A DNA stretch of 64,000 nt from Pyrocephalus nanus (lineage: Eukaryota; Chordata; Aves; Passeriformes; Tyrannidae), in the NCBI GenBank assembly GCA_038380795.1, contig CM076259.1, forward strand, positions 75,388,200 through 75,452,199. The letters are read 5' to 3'. How positions within the stretch are numbered: position 1 is the stretch's first letter; each line of letters starts with the position of its first letter. Positions 37,833 to 50,865 of this stretch are shown piece by piece. Made by a program: the position numbers and the translations under genes. The notes under the pieces were generated by a model, which ran no database searches, was not told where the DNA came from, and saw only the letters and a list, made by a program, of their open reading frames with translations.

Positions 37833-38365
37833 TCATAGAATCATAGAATCAGCCATGTTGGAAAAGTCCTCTGAGATCATCAAGTCCAACCCTTGATCCA
37901 ACACTGCCGTGGTTACTAGACCATGGCACTAAGTCTCACCTTAAAATGAGAGATGTCATGAGACATCCAGTCTCATCTTAAAACCCTCCAGGGACAGAGG
38001 ATCCACCACTTCCCTGGGCAGCCCATTTCAATGCCTGATTATCCTCTCTGTAAAGAATTTCTTCCTAATATCTAACCTAAATCTCACCAGCACAGCTTAA
38101 GACCGTGCCCTCTTGTCTTACTGGTAGTTGCCTGGGAGAAGAGACCAACCCCCACCTGGCTACAACCTCCTTTTGGGTAGTTGTAGAGAGTGATGAGGTC
38201 TCCCCTGAGCCTCCTCTTCTCCAGACTAAACAACCCCAGCTCCCTCAGCCTCTCCTTATAGGACCTGTGTTCATGTAACTTCACTAGCCTGGTTTCTTTT
38301 CTCTGGACCTGCTCCAGCACCTCAATATCCTTCCTGAACTGAGGGGCCCAGAACTGGACACAGTA
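37833..38365 (-). mobile_element. CR1 LINE 3' end with ORF2 C-terminus, minus orientation
   Basis: The best preserved CR1 in the window. Read on the minus strand, 38320-38084 encodes about 78 residues of the ORF2 C-terminal end, including [19 protein letters not shown] and a GLFSQ block, then an in-frame stop where the family normally continues (around 38085). The following DNA still matches the family down to the 3' UTR and two terminal octamers at 37833-37850. It is 5'-truncated at about 38365. A 27-base insertion (37935-37961), absent from the related copy at 27247, lies in the 3' UTR and partly duplicates adjacent sequence. It is non-autonomous and dead. Confidence 0.97.
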
Positions 38366-41300
38366 ATGGGCAGTAGGTCAATGGGCAGTAGATTCAAATC
38401 ATGTGAAATCAAAAGGAACAGTGGTTTTAGTAGCTGCAACTGGTTACCTTTATGGTTCCAGACTGGTTTTTCATCTACCTCCTTCTTTTTATTATCTCAT
38501 TCTCATATCTTACTGAAACTATCATCTTTTGGACTGTGCAATTTTAGCTCTTTGTGAATATATGTTTTTAATTTCTATTTTGGAAAATCTTCAGTGAACT
38601 TTGAGGTCTTCCTGTGAAGTGACATCTTTGACTCTAAGGTTATCATTCATCTTCTGTCTTCTACAATTTCTAGTGAATTGGGAAATGCTTTTGTCTGAAT
38701 TCAATCCATTTTTATAGACTAGCTAAAGGTAGATCTGCTCTGTGCAAGAGAATACAGAACAAAGGTTACTAACCTTAGTCTGACTTGCATCTACTATGTG
38801 TCACAGTGCACTACTCTACAGAGACACTAGCTGATGTCCCAAAATGCATATTAACTGAAACAGTTAAATTTCTGCCATTCCTAACAGAGGTACTGAAAGA
38901 GAAATGTGTTTTCCACAATTGATATTGAAAAGGAGAGGGGTGGGAAATATAAAAATAGTCAACCGCAAAATTCATGCCTGGCAAGTGATTCAGGGGATTG
39001 CTGGTGGGTGCCAGAGAAGCAAACAGAAAAGGTTATCAACGATGCTGCCCAGAAGTCAGAAAGATGATGTGTTTTCTGTCTCCAGTATCTGACAGGAAGT
39101 ATACAATTTGTGTGTGGGCAAGAATATGCATGGTATTCTATGTTCTCAGTTGAAGTAATGGAATCTTGCTTTTGTAAGTGAAAGCAACCATAAAGCATTA
39201 GTGTTGCTTTGTTTTAAAATCTCATGGTTTTAACCATATTCTTTGTGATTGAGAGCCGAGAAGGAACTTGAGCAAAATTCAGCACTTGCTTAATTATAAA
39301 CAAAATCAAAAGCTGAAAATTAGTTTCTAGAGTTTTTCTCAATTGTGAACGTCCACAGGCAGAGCAGACTGAGCTGTCTATTTCATCAGTAGATAAAACA
39401 TTAAATACAAATCTTCTCCAGGGTGACTAACTTAGGTTCAGAAATTTTAGACAAATAAATCAGGTCAGATCTGGTATTAAAATGAAAATATGTTATTTCA
39501 CTAGAGTGTGAAATATTATTTGGGAAAGCAGAGAGCATTATTTATAGTTTTACAGATTACCTACTTTAGTCATTTTGCTAAACTCCTTCTCCACTGTAAC
39601 ATGGAACAGTAAATGTTTCAGGGTAGACTTTATGAAGAAATGAAGCGGTAAATTGCATTATGTTTTGTATTATCACTGTCTGCCACTAAACAATGCAGCA
39701 TCAAATTGAGCTCATATGTACAACAGCTTTTACTAGAAAAAACATCAATTCTGAGCAACTTGTTCTGTAAATAGCAAGTTTTCTTCCTCATGCAATCTCA
39801 AGTTGTTTTTCTCTGAACTTTTTGAGTGCACAGGATTGTGAGCTCAGATTCATTAGTTTCTGAAGTCTGTGAAGACATTTCATTTAGTCCATCAAACCAG
39901 GGAGGATGCTCTGGTCTGGCTAAATTGTGCTGGATGTGGCATCCCAGTGAACACCCTCTTACATATGGGCCTCTCACAGCCTGTATATGCTGTGGGGAGC
40001 ATTCCTATATATACACTCAGTACAGGCATCAGTGCTAATAGCTCCAGTACTGGATGTCTCCTGCAGCCTTCATCATGTGTCAGGACAGGGGCTATGACCC
40101 ACTATCCTTAGCTGCTGATAAGGAGATACCTGGCTCTGAAAGTCAAAAGCATCTGAACCAAGAGTAAGAATTTAAAATGCATTAGTTGGGAAATGCTAAG
40201 TCCCTGTCTGGATATTTTGGTAAATTAAGTGGTCTTTCTTCATAAGAAACTGGTCTACATCTGTCTGATTGCATGCATAGATGTATTTAATATGTATTAA
40301 AGGTACATCCTTGGTCACTTGGCTTCATGTACTATCTAGAAAAAAATTATTTGCTGTGGATAATAAATGGTATAGAGATCAAAGTGCTCAGGAATTTCAC
40401 TAAGCCCTTGCAAAGGTCAGAGCAATCATAAAGTTATTGTTTGGACTTACTCCTTTATCTGTCTTTGAGCAGGTCAGTCTCTTCTGGAATTAAACTACAG
40501 TGGTCATATTGATGGCAGGAAAACCTGAAGAAGAGCAGGACATACTCTAGGCAAATAAATAAGAGGAAATAGAATTAAACACCTGACTGTGATTTACTGT
40601 TTAATATACACTGTGTTCATGGTGAGTAACAAGTTAGAGATGACCAATTCCACTCATCACAGAGTGCATTATTCTTCATTACCACCCATTTAAAGATCAT
40701 TACAGTGTAAGAAAAAAGCACTTCTGGAAAGAAAGAGAGATGAATGAAACTTAAAATCGTAAGCACCCAGAGGTTTTTATGTTTCCCTGCTGTGTGTCAC
40801 TTTTTAGTATGACACTTTTTCTTCCATTAGGCAAATCACTTTTAAAAATTTGCTACATCTTTCACCTCTGTAAATGAAGGTGCTCTGTATCTCAGCTCAC
40901 AAAAAAAAAAGAACCGTGAAGGCTTTTTTTTGACCTGATCCCTTTTAGCCTGTGGGAGAGGAAGAGTATGAGATGGAAAATAAATGTCATTGGTCTTCTA
41001 AGGAGAATTTTCCTTTTCACATACCTTACTGCTGGGCACTTTGTTTCCAAAACTTCTTTATGCATGTTTTAGAAACTTTTCTTTTATTGTTTTCAGATAT
41101 TTCAAAAATTCTCAGTAAAGAAGCTTATTAATATCAACAAAATTGGCCAGTCATTGTACTGATATTATTAGACATTAAAAACTGTTTAATATAAATAAAA
41201 ACCTTGTGGCAAAATCATGCTCCAGAAGCTGCAATATTTGTGTCAAAAAAATTCTACTGGTGGAAACAGTTCAACTATAAAACAGCTGTGTGCACTGATG

Positions 41301-43326
41301 GCTGAAGAAATTACCATTTTAGTGTAATGGCTCATACTGTTGAAAAACTCAACTAAAGATGATGAAAAAAAAGGACATTAAATGTTTTTTATTATAAAAT
41401 ATTATTAACTTTTCACATGATTGGGCCATATGAAAGAGATGGAAGAGGAAAAGGTAATTTAAAAAATAATTAAAATTGATATTTGCAAAAGGTTTATTAC
41501 CTAGATTTTTAATAAGGTTTTCTGCTAGCTGCTCTTCTCCCCGCTGTTCCAGATTTTTCTGCTAGAAATCAGTCATAGATTTGAACAGTAATTCGCCTGT
41601 CACCAGGAATTTTAATTGTCAGTGTGATAATTTATTAAAAAAAATGCAGTTGATCTGCCTTCTGCTATGCAGCATGTATTTCCATAGATTCAAAAAAAGC
41701 AATTGTGCAAGCATGTGCTGTACAATAGAAGTAACACAGCAGGGAGAGAAAGTGCTGTGTATGAGCAATTGTCTAGTGGTAATATTTCTGAAGGTGTAAA
41801 TACCAATGAGGGGTCTAGTGCTATGGGCTTTGGTATATGCTGCCTTGGAGGAACTGCTTTTATATCACTAGAGATATTTGAAAAGCCTTTTCACCAAAGG
41901 AGTCTGTGCATTTAGAAAAAAAGGGACTTCTAAAGTAATTGCCCTTTATCCCAGCTCTGCTTATGGCAGCTATGGAGCAGAAAGAGGATGGGGACAGATG
42001 CTGCTCTCCTGGAGTAATAAATGCTTGGGTTTGGGATTTGAAACCCATGATTCTGTCTAATAGACTGCATGGTTAAATGTACATCGATCCTCACTGATAA
42101 AGGATGGAACTAAGGAATTTTTTTGCAGTGAGATAAAAAGAAGGCCCACAATGAACAGTTAATCAAGAAAATATAGTAAATATCAATTTGCTATTTAATA
42201 GTAAAAAGTAATAATAAACTACTATTTAGTAATTTATAAATTAGGAAATTGAGTAGTAAATAGTGAATCAAGGTTTTTCATAACTAAGGCTTCTAGTCTT
42301 GTTCTGTAACCATGGGAAAATACTGTTTCTCCTTTTTCTATATGAATTGATATTTAAAATATCCTTTTCTTACCAAACCTACATGTATAAAGAAACATGA
42401 ACTCTTAACTGTTGGGAACACAGACCATTTTTATCCTTTACATTAGGCACCTGCTTGAGTCACTGCAGCTAGAAGGGTAGTTGGCTATGAAACCTCTGCT
42501 ATTAGAGGAGAAAGTTAAGGCTTAAGATGCTCTTAGGAAGACTGTGTATATCCATGTTCATTAGCTCTAGAAGGAACTTACTAAAATTCAAACTTACATA
42601 GCTCAGATTTCATAAAGTGTTGGTCATTGCTGCCAGATTTGGGGCACCAGACTCTGTGCTCCACATTGAAATTTAGTATTGTCTACATTCTCCACCTCTT
42701 TTCTTTAAGTTTTCTTCTATGATGACAGGAACAAGGAAGAGAGAAAACAAGAATATATAGGTGAAATCTTATTTACCAGTCTCAAGACTATACATCTTTG
42801 TACACAATGATAACTTAATGAAAACTGTGCAAGTAGTCTTGAGTGCAAAGTATCACTTTGCTCACATATGAATGGAGAAACCAGCATGTACATCCAATCA
42901 TATAAAAACTGAAATTGACTCTGAAACTTGTTAATTTGTGTAGATTGCTGGTCCCGCTTTCGCATTCTCCTTACAACAGCCTTACACTCTTAAATCAAAT
43001 GGAATCACCTAAGTGCAAGTGCATCAGCATGGGTGCAATCCAACACAGTACTTCAAAATCATACAAAAGTACTTACAGATCACTTTGTATTAAACATTAA
43101 AATTATCAAGCATCATTATTTAGTGACCAAGCATGGCTTATCTTTTAGCTTTATTCTCTGCACCTGTGGATTTTGTAGCTTTCTGGGGAAAGGGGTTCCT
43201 TTCATTGTGGAACTGATGGAGTCTCTTCTGTGAGCCAGACATTTGCACTGTGATAGAAGGAGGAAAGTAGATGTAATGGATTAAAGCACTCCTGTCAGAG
43301 ACCAGATTTTTATCTCACCAGATTGC
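38366..43326. other. Unique A+T-rich non-coding DNA
   Basis: No gene recognised. Frames are 60-82 codons and overlap in several frames. A TATTTA/TAGTA-rich low-complexity patch lies at 42170-42270. No mobile element was recognised over nearly 5 kb. Confidence 0.6.
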
Positions 43327-43580
43327 TTGTTTGATGGGTCGAATAAACTGTGCTGTCTGTGTGTGTGGGGGGAGGAGAAAGGGTTAGGCCTAGGCCTGGA
43401 GCCAGCATGGCCGTGTCCATGCAGAGCACATGGCAGGGAAAGCCGTGTAGCTGGGCTGTCAGTGGGGTCTGCCTGGTGGCCAGCCCACACCACACTCCCT
43501 GGAGCCTTTGAGTGGCCATGACACCCCTGGGTGTAACAAAGGTTTCCTTACTACAGCAATGCTTGCTAGTCTCAGTAATC
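43327..43580. other. G+C-rich island of unknown nature
   Basis: About 250 bases with G-rich and C-rich patches stand out from the A+T-rich background. Frames of 64-93 codons occur on both strands, as expected from fewer stops. None shows a motif or splice-site context I can defend. Candidates are an old exon, an LTR piece or a CpG-decayed regulatory element. Confidence 0.5.
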
Positions 43581-44849
43581 TGTTGTAACACTTTTGGGAA
43601 GTTGGATGTTATTTTTGTAAAACCTTTTTTGCCAAAACACCTATTTTCTCAGCAAATTAAAAGAAATCTCATAGAGAAAAATACGTAGTTTTTCTCCGGA
43701 CGTGAACTCAAGGCGTCAGGGAATCAAAGACTTTGCAAGGGTTCACGTGGGCAAAATCTCTTGAAGAGAGATTTTCTCAAATTAAGGTGTACAACCAGTA
43801 AAAGTGTGGAGCTTCTGGACCAGGGTGCAACAACTCCTGACAAGTTCTCAAGAAATGTGTATGCCAAGGACAAATAATCTAGAGCAGAATTCAGTGCAAT
43901 GTCTCCTTTGTAATATCTGAAAGTAGGAAATTATGGGGTCAATGCAATGATAAAGCAGAGATCTCTTTCAGATCTTCTAGGTATGGAGAGGGCAAAGCTG
44001 CAGCCGTGCCATCAACTAGGACAGCTAGTATTTAAGGTCTTCCATCAGGCTGACAATAAATGAATTTTACCAGGAACTTCTTTGAGAAGTTTGCTTTTAT
44101 CAGAGATCTCCCACCTCTAGCAGGGGGGATTATCTAGGCACTAAAATACAACTGCTCCTGTGAAATAGAATAAAACTCATTCCATGTCCCGAACTTACCA
44201 GATTTTGGCTAGCAGGATATTTAAACTGGGGAGTTTAAAACATCCCTCCAACAGAGATTTATGATAGACTGGCAACACTGATACCCAAATAAAAAATACC
44301 ACTCTGCAGCATGATGTCTGGAGTCTGCAGAATGCAGAATGAGTTCAAAAAGCCAATTCTCTCTTCTCTGTACACTAGTCAAGTTTACATTTCCCTCTCT
44401 GTTAGTGGACACTCTTTTCTGTTGTTCCTTTTTATTCTTCTATGCCTCAATAAGTTTTCCTTACAATATATGCTGAGGCAAGATTTCCGCACACTTGGCT
44501 GTCAGGAACTCAGAATTTCACTTAGCACCAAAAACTATCTAGTACTGATGAGGAAAAACTTTTTATTCATGGAAGTGATAGTTTGGTAAATTCTAAAAGG
44601 TAGCCTTTATTAAAACCTCTCCTTTTCAAAGAATTGTTTTAAATTAAAACCAAAGGATTGTGCAGTGTATTTTATTATATGTATGGAACATCACTTCAGT
44701 TAAAATTAAAAGGAAATGCTATTAAACCAAGCAGCAGTCTAAGTCATCTTTATATGACTCCTAGCTCTTAATAAAAACATAGCTGTTCGTGTAATTCACT
44801 ATAATGTTGGATAGCAATAAAATGTCTTCCTCATTACAATCAATACCTA
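43581..44849. other. Unique non-coding DNA
   Basis: Nothing recognised. The 92-codon frame 44311-44589 is compositionally driven. Confidence 0.6.
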
Positions 44850-45500
44850 TGAATAGCAAAGACCTGCAGTGTGCCGTGGCCTTTCTCAATAGGCAGCCTC
44901 ACTTGGTGGTAAGGCAAATTGTTATCGTCTTATATGAAACCATTTTAGCATCACCCTGAGCTTAATAGAGCAGTCTTTCATTGCCTGTTAACAAGCTGAG
45001 CTATTGCCAGGAAGTGTTTAAACTGACAAATGCTGTCAGCGCTCTTTCCTTGCAAAGATTAATTTTTTTGGTGTGCGTAGTGTGTTAACATTAGTTTGAT
45101 TTCTATCAAAACATACGTTGATTAGTTTGTTTGACAAATCAATCAGTCTGTTGGTTCAGGATACAGAAAGTCTTTTAATAACAATAGCCAGATATCAGCA
45201 TACCAGTGGTAAGCGGGAGTCCCTATGTTTGCGCTTAATTTCATCGTCATTTCAGGTGCATTAAAATATGGAGCAGATACAAATCTGAAGGGCTGTATTG
45301 TGTAGCCCTGCCTGGTGCTCTGTAGTCACTAGTTCTTCCTGTGCAATATACAAGACATTGCTATTATAGTGACAACCCACATATATCAAAGTGATGGAAT
45401 AACAAGCGTCTCATAAAGGCCAGACATGCTGACATTATACAGGCATTTATAGTCCTATATGTACTTGCACTTGCATATAATGCACACTGATAATACCATA
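44850..45500. promoter_or_regulatory. Possible conserved non-coding element
   Basis: This block has even base use, few homopolymers and several short palindromic or homeodomain-like motifs: GATTAAT near 45058, TGTCAGCGCTC near 45034, and TTGATT...AATCAA around 45118-45145. Such texture is typical of vertebrate conserved enhancers. This is inference from appearance only; there is no alignment. Confidence 0.25.
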
Positions 45501-47975
45501 TATAAGTAGAACAAATGAAGGTACACAGTATTTATACAACTTTTGTATAAGGTGAACGGTCACATGAAGAAATTTAAGGGAAGAATTGTTCCCTTACTCT
45601 CTATTTTGAAAGGGAAAAGATCAATCCTAAAAAATTTTGTTAACAGGAGAAAACTAAAACAGGTAGGCTTTTTGGGTACATACATCAATTTTATGATTTC
45701 AACAGATGGAGTTATAATAAGGATGCATTCTTTCCGCTGCAACATCTTCTGAATTACAGAAATGGTCAAGCAGCCTTTGACAATCTGCCTTCCATTTTTG
45801 GAAAGCTTTCATGGGCTGTTTAGAGACAGGGAGAGGCAAGAAGAAACACCGAAGAAGATGGGCTCGTGTATGCTGCTGTAGGCACTTTCCTTCCTGGTTT
45901 ATTTGATTGCAATCTCAATTCCATAATTTATCACAAGGTAACTCCTTTAACCCTCATGGCACAGAACTGTGCTGTACTTATCCTGCTGTCTGTTTTGCTG
46001 AATGCTCTTCAGGTAGACCTGGTGAATGATATGTTATTTTTTAAGTATCATAGAACTAGAAGTGATTTTGCTTCTAAGTTTTATGGTTAGGATTTTACTT
46101 TTCAGTAAGCCTGGCAAAAGGAAGTCGCAGTTTTTATTTTGTAGGGGAAATGTACAATATTTTATTCTCTGAGCATTTCCAGGAGCCTGTAGCTTCATCA
46201 GATTTTCTAGTTATAAAGTTTTAACAAAGTGGAGTTGGGTATGAAGGGGAAGGAAGACACAGTTGTTAGTCCGAACCTTCTAATTTCAGCTGGTTCCCAT
46301 GAAACAATTAGCAATTCCATTATGTCTTCTGTTTTGAGCTGGAAGAGTTATTAGGTTCTTTAGATAAAATCTTCTATTTTCATGAAGTTCGGAAGGAACC
46401 AAAAAACCCACTTTCAAATTAAGTAAGGATCTTTCCTTACTTTTTCATTCCCCTGTCTAATATAAACATAAGTTGTAGCCTTTCTGAGAAATGTAGTTAT
46501 ATGTGGGGAAAAGTGACTCTTTAAAGAAAGTTTTTTTTTTTTCTTTATGCTCTCAGGAATGGCTGGAATACTATAGTAACTAAAAAAAAAGAAGAAAAAG
46601 AATTAATTAATAGCTTTCTTATGCCAGCTGTGGGTTCGAGTCCATATTTCTTGCTACTTTTCTCAAGATATGCAGACCTAGAAATAAGGTTTCAGAGCAA
46701 GAAAAAAAAAAGCTAAAATATAAAGAGATACAGATTCTCACAAAGGGGGGATTGTCTTCTTTTTTACTTGAAAAACCTCAATGGAATCAAAAGGAGGACA
46801 GAGCAGTGCTATACAGTTCCCTGAAAAACAGTCCTCCTCTATATCCTAGAGAAGTAGGATTTTGCATCAAAATCAGGCTCATGCTACAGCAAGTCTCAAT
46901 ACAAGCACTGTATTAGTTGAGACATGGGGGGAGTTGAGAGGAGGCAGCAATCAAAAGGAAACATACAGGAAACTCCCACTTCATTTAAAGCACTTCCTAA
47001 TTGCTAGGTTCCTGAAATAATGTTTGAGATAACTCTGAAATTTCATGCATTCTAATTACATACAGCAAAATAAGATATGGGTTTTTCAAGAATCTTTCCA
47101 TATCTGTGAAATGCCAGTGAGGGTTGAATGTACAGCCCTTCTAGATCAGGAGACCAAGTTAAATTGAGTGCTGACGCTGCATAATAACAATGTTCTTCTT
47201 CATAGAATGTTCGTTATATTGTGGGCCAAAGGTTTCCTGTTTCCCTGAGTTGTGGGATTTAGCACGGTTGTGTAAGTGCTCAGAATTTTATGCAAAAGCC
47301 AGTAGTTATATTTCTGGTATTATAGAGATATCTGAAGTTTTAACTAGCTACACTTTCCGCAGCTTGTGAGAAAAATTTTGGAGCACATAATTTAATTTCT
47401 AGTTCTCTTTAAGAGGGCTTTGAAAGACACTTTCCAAAATGCTGAACTGATTTGTTTTTTTGGAAATGAAATACATTTTTGTCCATTTATTTATAACTTT
47501 TTACCTGAGATACCTTACTTTGAATGTGTAAATGAGAGATGATCAGAAATAGTGCCTATGCATACATCAGGCAAATAAAACATAGAAGATTAGTATACTG
47601 TGATAAGTTTGCATACCACTGGGGATGAGACCAATGTTTTTGTCATCTGGTCCTCATGACTATTTAAAAAATGCAGAAAGCATTTCTGTATAATGTACCA
47701 TAAAACACTTCGGAAGCAGAAGTCTTTTTTTTTCCTAATCACGTAATTGTACTTCTGTTCCAAAATCTGTTTATCCATACTCAGAAGTTTTAGAATCTAG
47801 TTTGTTATAAGTTCTGGACTTCTAAACATTTACACTTACTTTGCGCAGATTTTAATTTTTGGAGAAGATTCTCAGTACTAAACAGAAGCATTTTCATTGA
47901 AGATTACATCTGCTGCAAAGGAACAGCAAATGGGTGTTAATATCAGTGAAGATATTTGCAATTTGGTGGCTTTTC
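45501..47975. other. Unique A+T-rich non-coding DNA
   Basis: No gene recognised. A-rich patches lie at 46581-46610 and 46701-46712. A B-box-like string at 46633-46643 was considered and rejected as a tRNA gene. Confidence 0.6.
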
Positions 47976-48024
47976 TTGTTTTGTTTTGTTGGTGGTGTTT
48001 TTGTTTTGTTTTGTTTTGTTTTTA
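47976..48024. repeat. (TTTTG)n simple repeat
   Basis: TTTTG units interrupted by GGTGGTG in the middle. Confidence 0.9.
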
Positions 48025-50377
48025 AAGTTTGCATGAGGTCTCTGGAACATTTTTCCTCTTATCTTCCTGCACCAATACATTAAAGCCTTTCCAGAACAGC
48101 AGGGATGCTTTATTAGCATTTACATTGTGTTCCTAAAATTATCATCATACTCCTTTTGTTCAAGTAGATCTCATATGATCTTTCTGAATAGCTGCAGAAA
48201 TAAAATCAGCTTGCTGCCTGTAAAAGCAAAGGATTTGCTGAAAATCAGAGTGTAGCCCTAGCAAAAGAGTAATGCAAGGGAGTTCAAATCCAGATCAAAT
48301 AACAATCTCAAAAGTGTGGGGAACACGGGCAAATGTAGGAGCTCTGTCTTCTGAGAACTGGACTGAATCCCTTTATTAAAGTCTGCCATGCTGATTGCTT
48401 AAGAAATCTTTCTTAGATTGCTTTTGGCTGCATGCAGGTGAAATTTCATCATTAAAAAAATTACCAAAAAAAGCGCCCATTGTAGTTTCAAGTACCTTGT
48501 GGTCAGTCTGTGGCTTTTGCTGCTTTATGCATTAAACTGTAAGCAGTGTAGTTGGCTGAAGAGAGGGATATGCAAACAGTCCTGTGGTTTGGAAGCAGAT
48601 AGCTGAAACAATACACATTTACTTTTCTGTTTCAGTCATTTAGTATCTTTTGGAGAAATAGTTTAACAGTGTGATTACAAGAAAATATATGAACAGTTTA
48701 ATGTGCGTAACCAAGGTAACGCTGAGGTCTACTGAGAAGGAAGGGGATTTATTTTGGAACCTGTTTTTTAAAAATGTATATTAATTGGTATCTCAGAATT
48801 ATATCTGGATTTCAGTTTCCTGTTTTGACTTCCAGTTTCACTGGATCTGCCTGTGTGAGAGCTGAATCTCTCAAAAGTGCTGACGTTAATTTTTAGGTTT
48901 TGAATCCAATTTTGAGGGAAGCTTTTACTTCAGGGAGCTGAATTAGGGCCTATAAACTCTATAGTCTCTGATGACACACCAAAAAGATGTGGTAGCTTGT
49001 TATAATAAGGGCTTGTGCTTGACAGTTTTTGAAACTTTATAAATGCAGTTTCTCTTTTTAATTGCCCTGTGAATTCTTGCTGCCCGATGCAAACCTTGCC
49101 TGGACAAAATAAAATTCTGATTCTCTCTGGAATCTTTATCCTTATCTGGAAATACTGAGTGGAAACATAACCCCATGTTACTCATACATAAAAGTCCAGG
49201 CTTTCAAAACAGGTTGCCAGGAGAAGTTTAGAGTCCAGCCTTGCACTGACAGGTTGAATTCAGTGCTGTTAAAAAGCATGCAATCTTATTGCATTGCATT
49301 CAGAAATGGGGTTTCACTAAGTCGTCCCAAAATATCTGCTGCTTTTCCGTTCATTTTCATTTAAGGATTGTCTTTCATGGCTGACTCAAAATCTGTAGTC
49401 TTTGGATCTCAAGCAGATTTTTACCCTTCTGTCTGCTGTTTAGCTCTGGTAGTGTATGTATTAATGTATTAATATGAATACAATTTTGAGCAATGATCAT
49501 TCTGGAAATCCTTGGTGGAACTGTGTGAATACAAGGCCTCTGAATTTGCTGTCTCATATCAGAAATTCACATCTATTAACTTCAAGGTCAGACATCTGAA
49601 GCAGTTACAGTGTTTTGTGTTGATGAAATATTGCATTAGCAGTATATAAATGTTGATTAAGTGTTATTGACAGTAATTGGTAAATTATTGGCTTGTTTTT
49701 GCTGCTACTGCTGGAAAAGTTAGATTTCTCTAGACTTCTTATAGCACAGGTAGACAGTTTTGCATAAAAATTCAGTGATCACATAGGGAGCTGCTTACAA
49801 ATATGTTAACAAATGATTTAATCGTATCTCGTTTATAAAATATGGGAAGGCAATTTTTTGTGTGTTGCGAGATTAATCCTTTTTTCTAAGGATACCAACA
49901 AATATACAATAGTATTTTAAGAACAAAATTACCTGTCCATTGTCTTAGAAAACTGCTTAGTCCAAAGCCTATTAAATTCGATTGGAGTCATTTCACTGAC
50001 TCTTAAAACCTGGACTTTTGCGTCATGCCTTTTCATCTTTCCTCCCCAAACCTTCTGCTTTCCAGGCACTCTCTACCTACCGTAAATGCACTGATTCTTC
50101 GATGATTATGAAGAGATTCATATACTACATAGTATAGCAAAATATTCTCTATGCCTTTTCTGACTCTGATCCATGCAGTCTCCCATAATTGTCTGTTTTC
50201 TGGTGTTTTCTAGGTAGAATATATTTGTTATGATGGAAATGCTAGATCTGTACTACAAGTTTCTATGTTGAATACGTTGCATGATTCACAATGTTTCTTT
50301 TGTGTAGTTTTGCAAATGCAGATGGGTAGCAGGAGAGTTAAGCAGTCAGAACAGAAAACCTTCATCCCTGGGGTCCT
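48025..50377. other. Unique A+T-rich non-coding DNA
   Basis: No gene or mobile element recognised; frames do not exceed about 60 codons. Confidence 0.6.
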
Positions 50378-50865
50378 CAAAGTAAGAAGGACATGGACCT
50401 GTTGGAGCAAGTCCAGAAGATGGACTTGAAAATGATCAGAGGGCTGGAATACCTGTCCTGTGAAGATCAACTGAGGCAGTTGGGGTTGTTCAGCCTGGAG
50501 AAGTGAAGGCTTTGGAGAGACCTTCTTGCAGCCTTACAGTACCTAAAGGGGCCTGCAAGAAAGCTGGAGAGGAAGTTTTTACAAGGACATGTAGTGATAG
50601 AAGAACAAGAGGGTAATGGCTTTAAACTGAAAGAGGATAGGTCTAGATTAGAGATCAGGAAGTAGTTCATTATGCTGAGGATGGTGAGGCACTGGAACAA
50701 GTGGCCCAGAGAAGCTATGAATGCCCCATCCTTGGAAGTGTTCAAGGCCAAGTTGAATGGGGCTTTGAACAACCTGGTATAAATGGAGGTGACATGTCAC
50801 AGGAGGGTGGAACTAGATGATTTTTATGGTCCCTTTCAACCCAAACCGTTCTACAATTCTCTTCC
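50378..50865 (+). mobile_element. CR1 LINE 3' end with ORF2 C-terminus, sense orientation
   Basis: From 'gtaagaaggacatggacc' through 'caggcagttggggttgttc'-like sequence to 'tggtccctttcaaccc' and a degraded terminal repeat, the order matches the CR1 ORF2 C-terminal end and 3' UTR. In translation the blocks [11 protein letters not shown], then RHWNKWPREA and PSLEVFK, are recognisable. A stop follows FSLEK, and others interrupt the frame, so it is non-functional. It is an older subfamily than the copy at 37833, judged by divergence. The minus-strand frames over it (80 and 101 codons) are shadows. Confidence 0.96.

Noticed and set aside
38084..38320. Possible domesticated CR1-derived gene
   Set aside because: The frame is 5'-truncated, starts inside the family's C-terminal region and hits a stop where the family continues. 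No promoter or splice context.
41860..42060. Sequence ending 'cccatgattctgtctaat', reminiscent of a CR1 terminal repeat
   Set aside because: The upstream 200 bases do not match CR1 3' UTR phrases, so a single octamer-like match is not enough.
42170..42270. TATTTA/TAGTA-rich patch considered as a structured element
   Set aside because: Low-complexity A+T sequence with only short, overlapping self-complementarity.
46633..46643. GGTTCGAGTCC, a match to the tRNA B-box
   Set aside because: No A-box, no acceptor or anticodon stems can be formed upstream, and no Pol III T-run follows closely. Treated as chance.
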